Positions 63,874-64,000 of a stretch of DNA of 64,000 bases are shown here, in pieces. The position numbers and the translations under genes were made by a program. Position 1 is the first letter of the stretch. Each line of letters begins with the position of its first letter. The stretch is taken from NCBI GenBank assembly GCA_022865305.1, contig JALHSP010000071.1, forward strand, positions 84,159 to 148,158, given 5' to 3'. Origin of the DNA: Bacteroidales bacterium. Lineage in GTDB: Bacteria; Bacteroidota; Bacteroidia; Bacteroidales; VadinHA17. The notes under the pieces were generated by a model that saw nothing but the letters and a program-made list of their open reading frames with translations, was not told the origin of the DNA and ran no database searches.

Positions 63874-64000
63874 TTATGATACGCCTGATGTTATGTGGCG
63901 ATACAATTCCATAGCCATAGCATAAGTAATTGTAATCCAGATCCATTGCTTTATTTTATCATTCTTTGCAAGCTTTTTCTTAGTTAGCATAAACCAGTAC
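63874..64000 (-). CDS. C-terminal end of an unknown membrane protein (runs off the window)
   Basis: The reverse strand from the edge reads at least 41 codons to a TAA at 63876-63874: YWFMLTKKKLAKNDKIKQWI..., then a hydrophobic stretch and the end ELYRHITSGVS. A basic turn followed by a membrane-like helix suggests the end of an inner-membrane protein. The family cannot be named from this fragment. Confidence 0.5.
   Translation of the reverse strand, partial: YWFMLTKKKLAKNDKIKQWIWITITYAMAMELYRHITSGVS

Overview
The window is a chromosomal segment from a member of the Bacteroidota, most likely the Bacteroidales/Marinilabiliales side (environmental, anaerobic or facultative). The evidence is: low to moderate GC; promoters of the Bacteroidota type (a TAnnTTTG -7 element, sometimes with TTG about 20-22 bases upstream); many Bacteroidota-type families (OstA-like protein, DUF2795, DUF5063, two secreted M28 peptidases, ECF sigma/anti-sigma pair); and many lipoprotein signal peptides. 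No rRNA, tRNA, CRISPR array, phage or transposase gene was seen. Genes are tightly packed and no gene-free stretch exceeds 300 bases.

Layout. 1-2800 (minus): start of an APC amino-acid permease, a secreted ADPRibase-Mn-like phosphoesterase, and a serpin lipoprotein broken by a one-base frameshift. 2843-8883 (minus): complete Rnf operon in the order rseC-like, rnfB, C, D, G, E, A, followed by a membrane-anchored J-domain protein. 9189-13886: recG, then on the plus strand a methyltransferase, a LolD-type ATPase, a cobalamin adenosyltransferase and a DUF2795 protein. 14041-21287 (minus): guaB followed by three parvulin/SurA-like envelope proteins and an OstA-like protein, with overlapping or abutting ends, suggesting coupled production of outer-membrane biogenesis factors. 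21424-29930 (plus): a RecQ-family helicase, DUF5063, a DEDDy exonuclease, an RlmI-like methyltransferase, Tex, and a secreted FAD oxidoreductase. 29934-31508 (minus): an M28 peptidase. 31642-38295 (plus): mutS2, then a five-gene run of secreted or membrane proteins (ankyrin protein, beta-barrel, YidD-domain protein with a signal peptide, and two TPR/membrane paralogues). This run is the least understood part of the window.

38442-51943 (mostly minus): ECF sigma factor, anti-sigma and DUF4097-like module; membrane protein; M28/PDZ peptidase; ornithine aminotransferase; GH106-type glycosidase; trmD; alpha/beta hydrolase; a small Cys-rich YkgJ-type protein (plus); and a YtcJ-like amidohydrolase. 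52176-54322 (plus): dapB and lepB. 54334-57540 (minus): the classic thrS-infC-rpmI-rplT operon, in which infC appears to start at an AUU codon. 57691-64000: a PKD lipoprotein, a small lipoprotein, a glycosylasparaginase-like Ntn hydrolase, a glycerophosphodiesterase, an SGNH hydrolase, an APC transporter (plus), and the 3' end of an unknown membrane protein.

Two kinds of short intergenic repeat recur: GC-rich palindromes built on CCCCTCC/GGAGGGG, and degenerate tandem arrays with an 8-base period. One palindromic element, next to recG, is bracketed by a 22-base direct repeat of the recG 3' end. Another supplies the C-terminal codons of the YkgJ-type gene.
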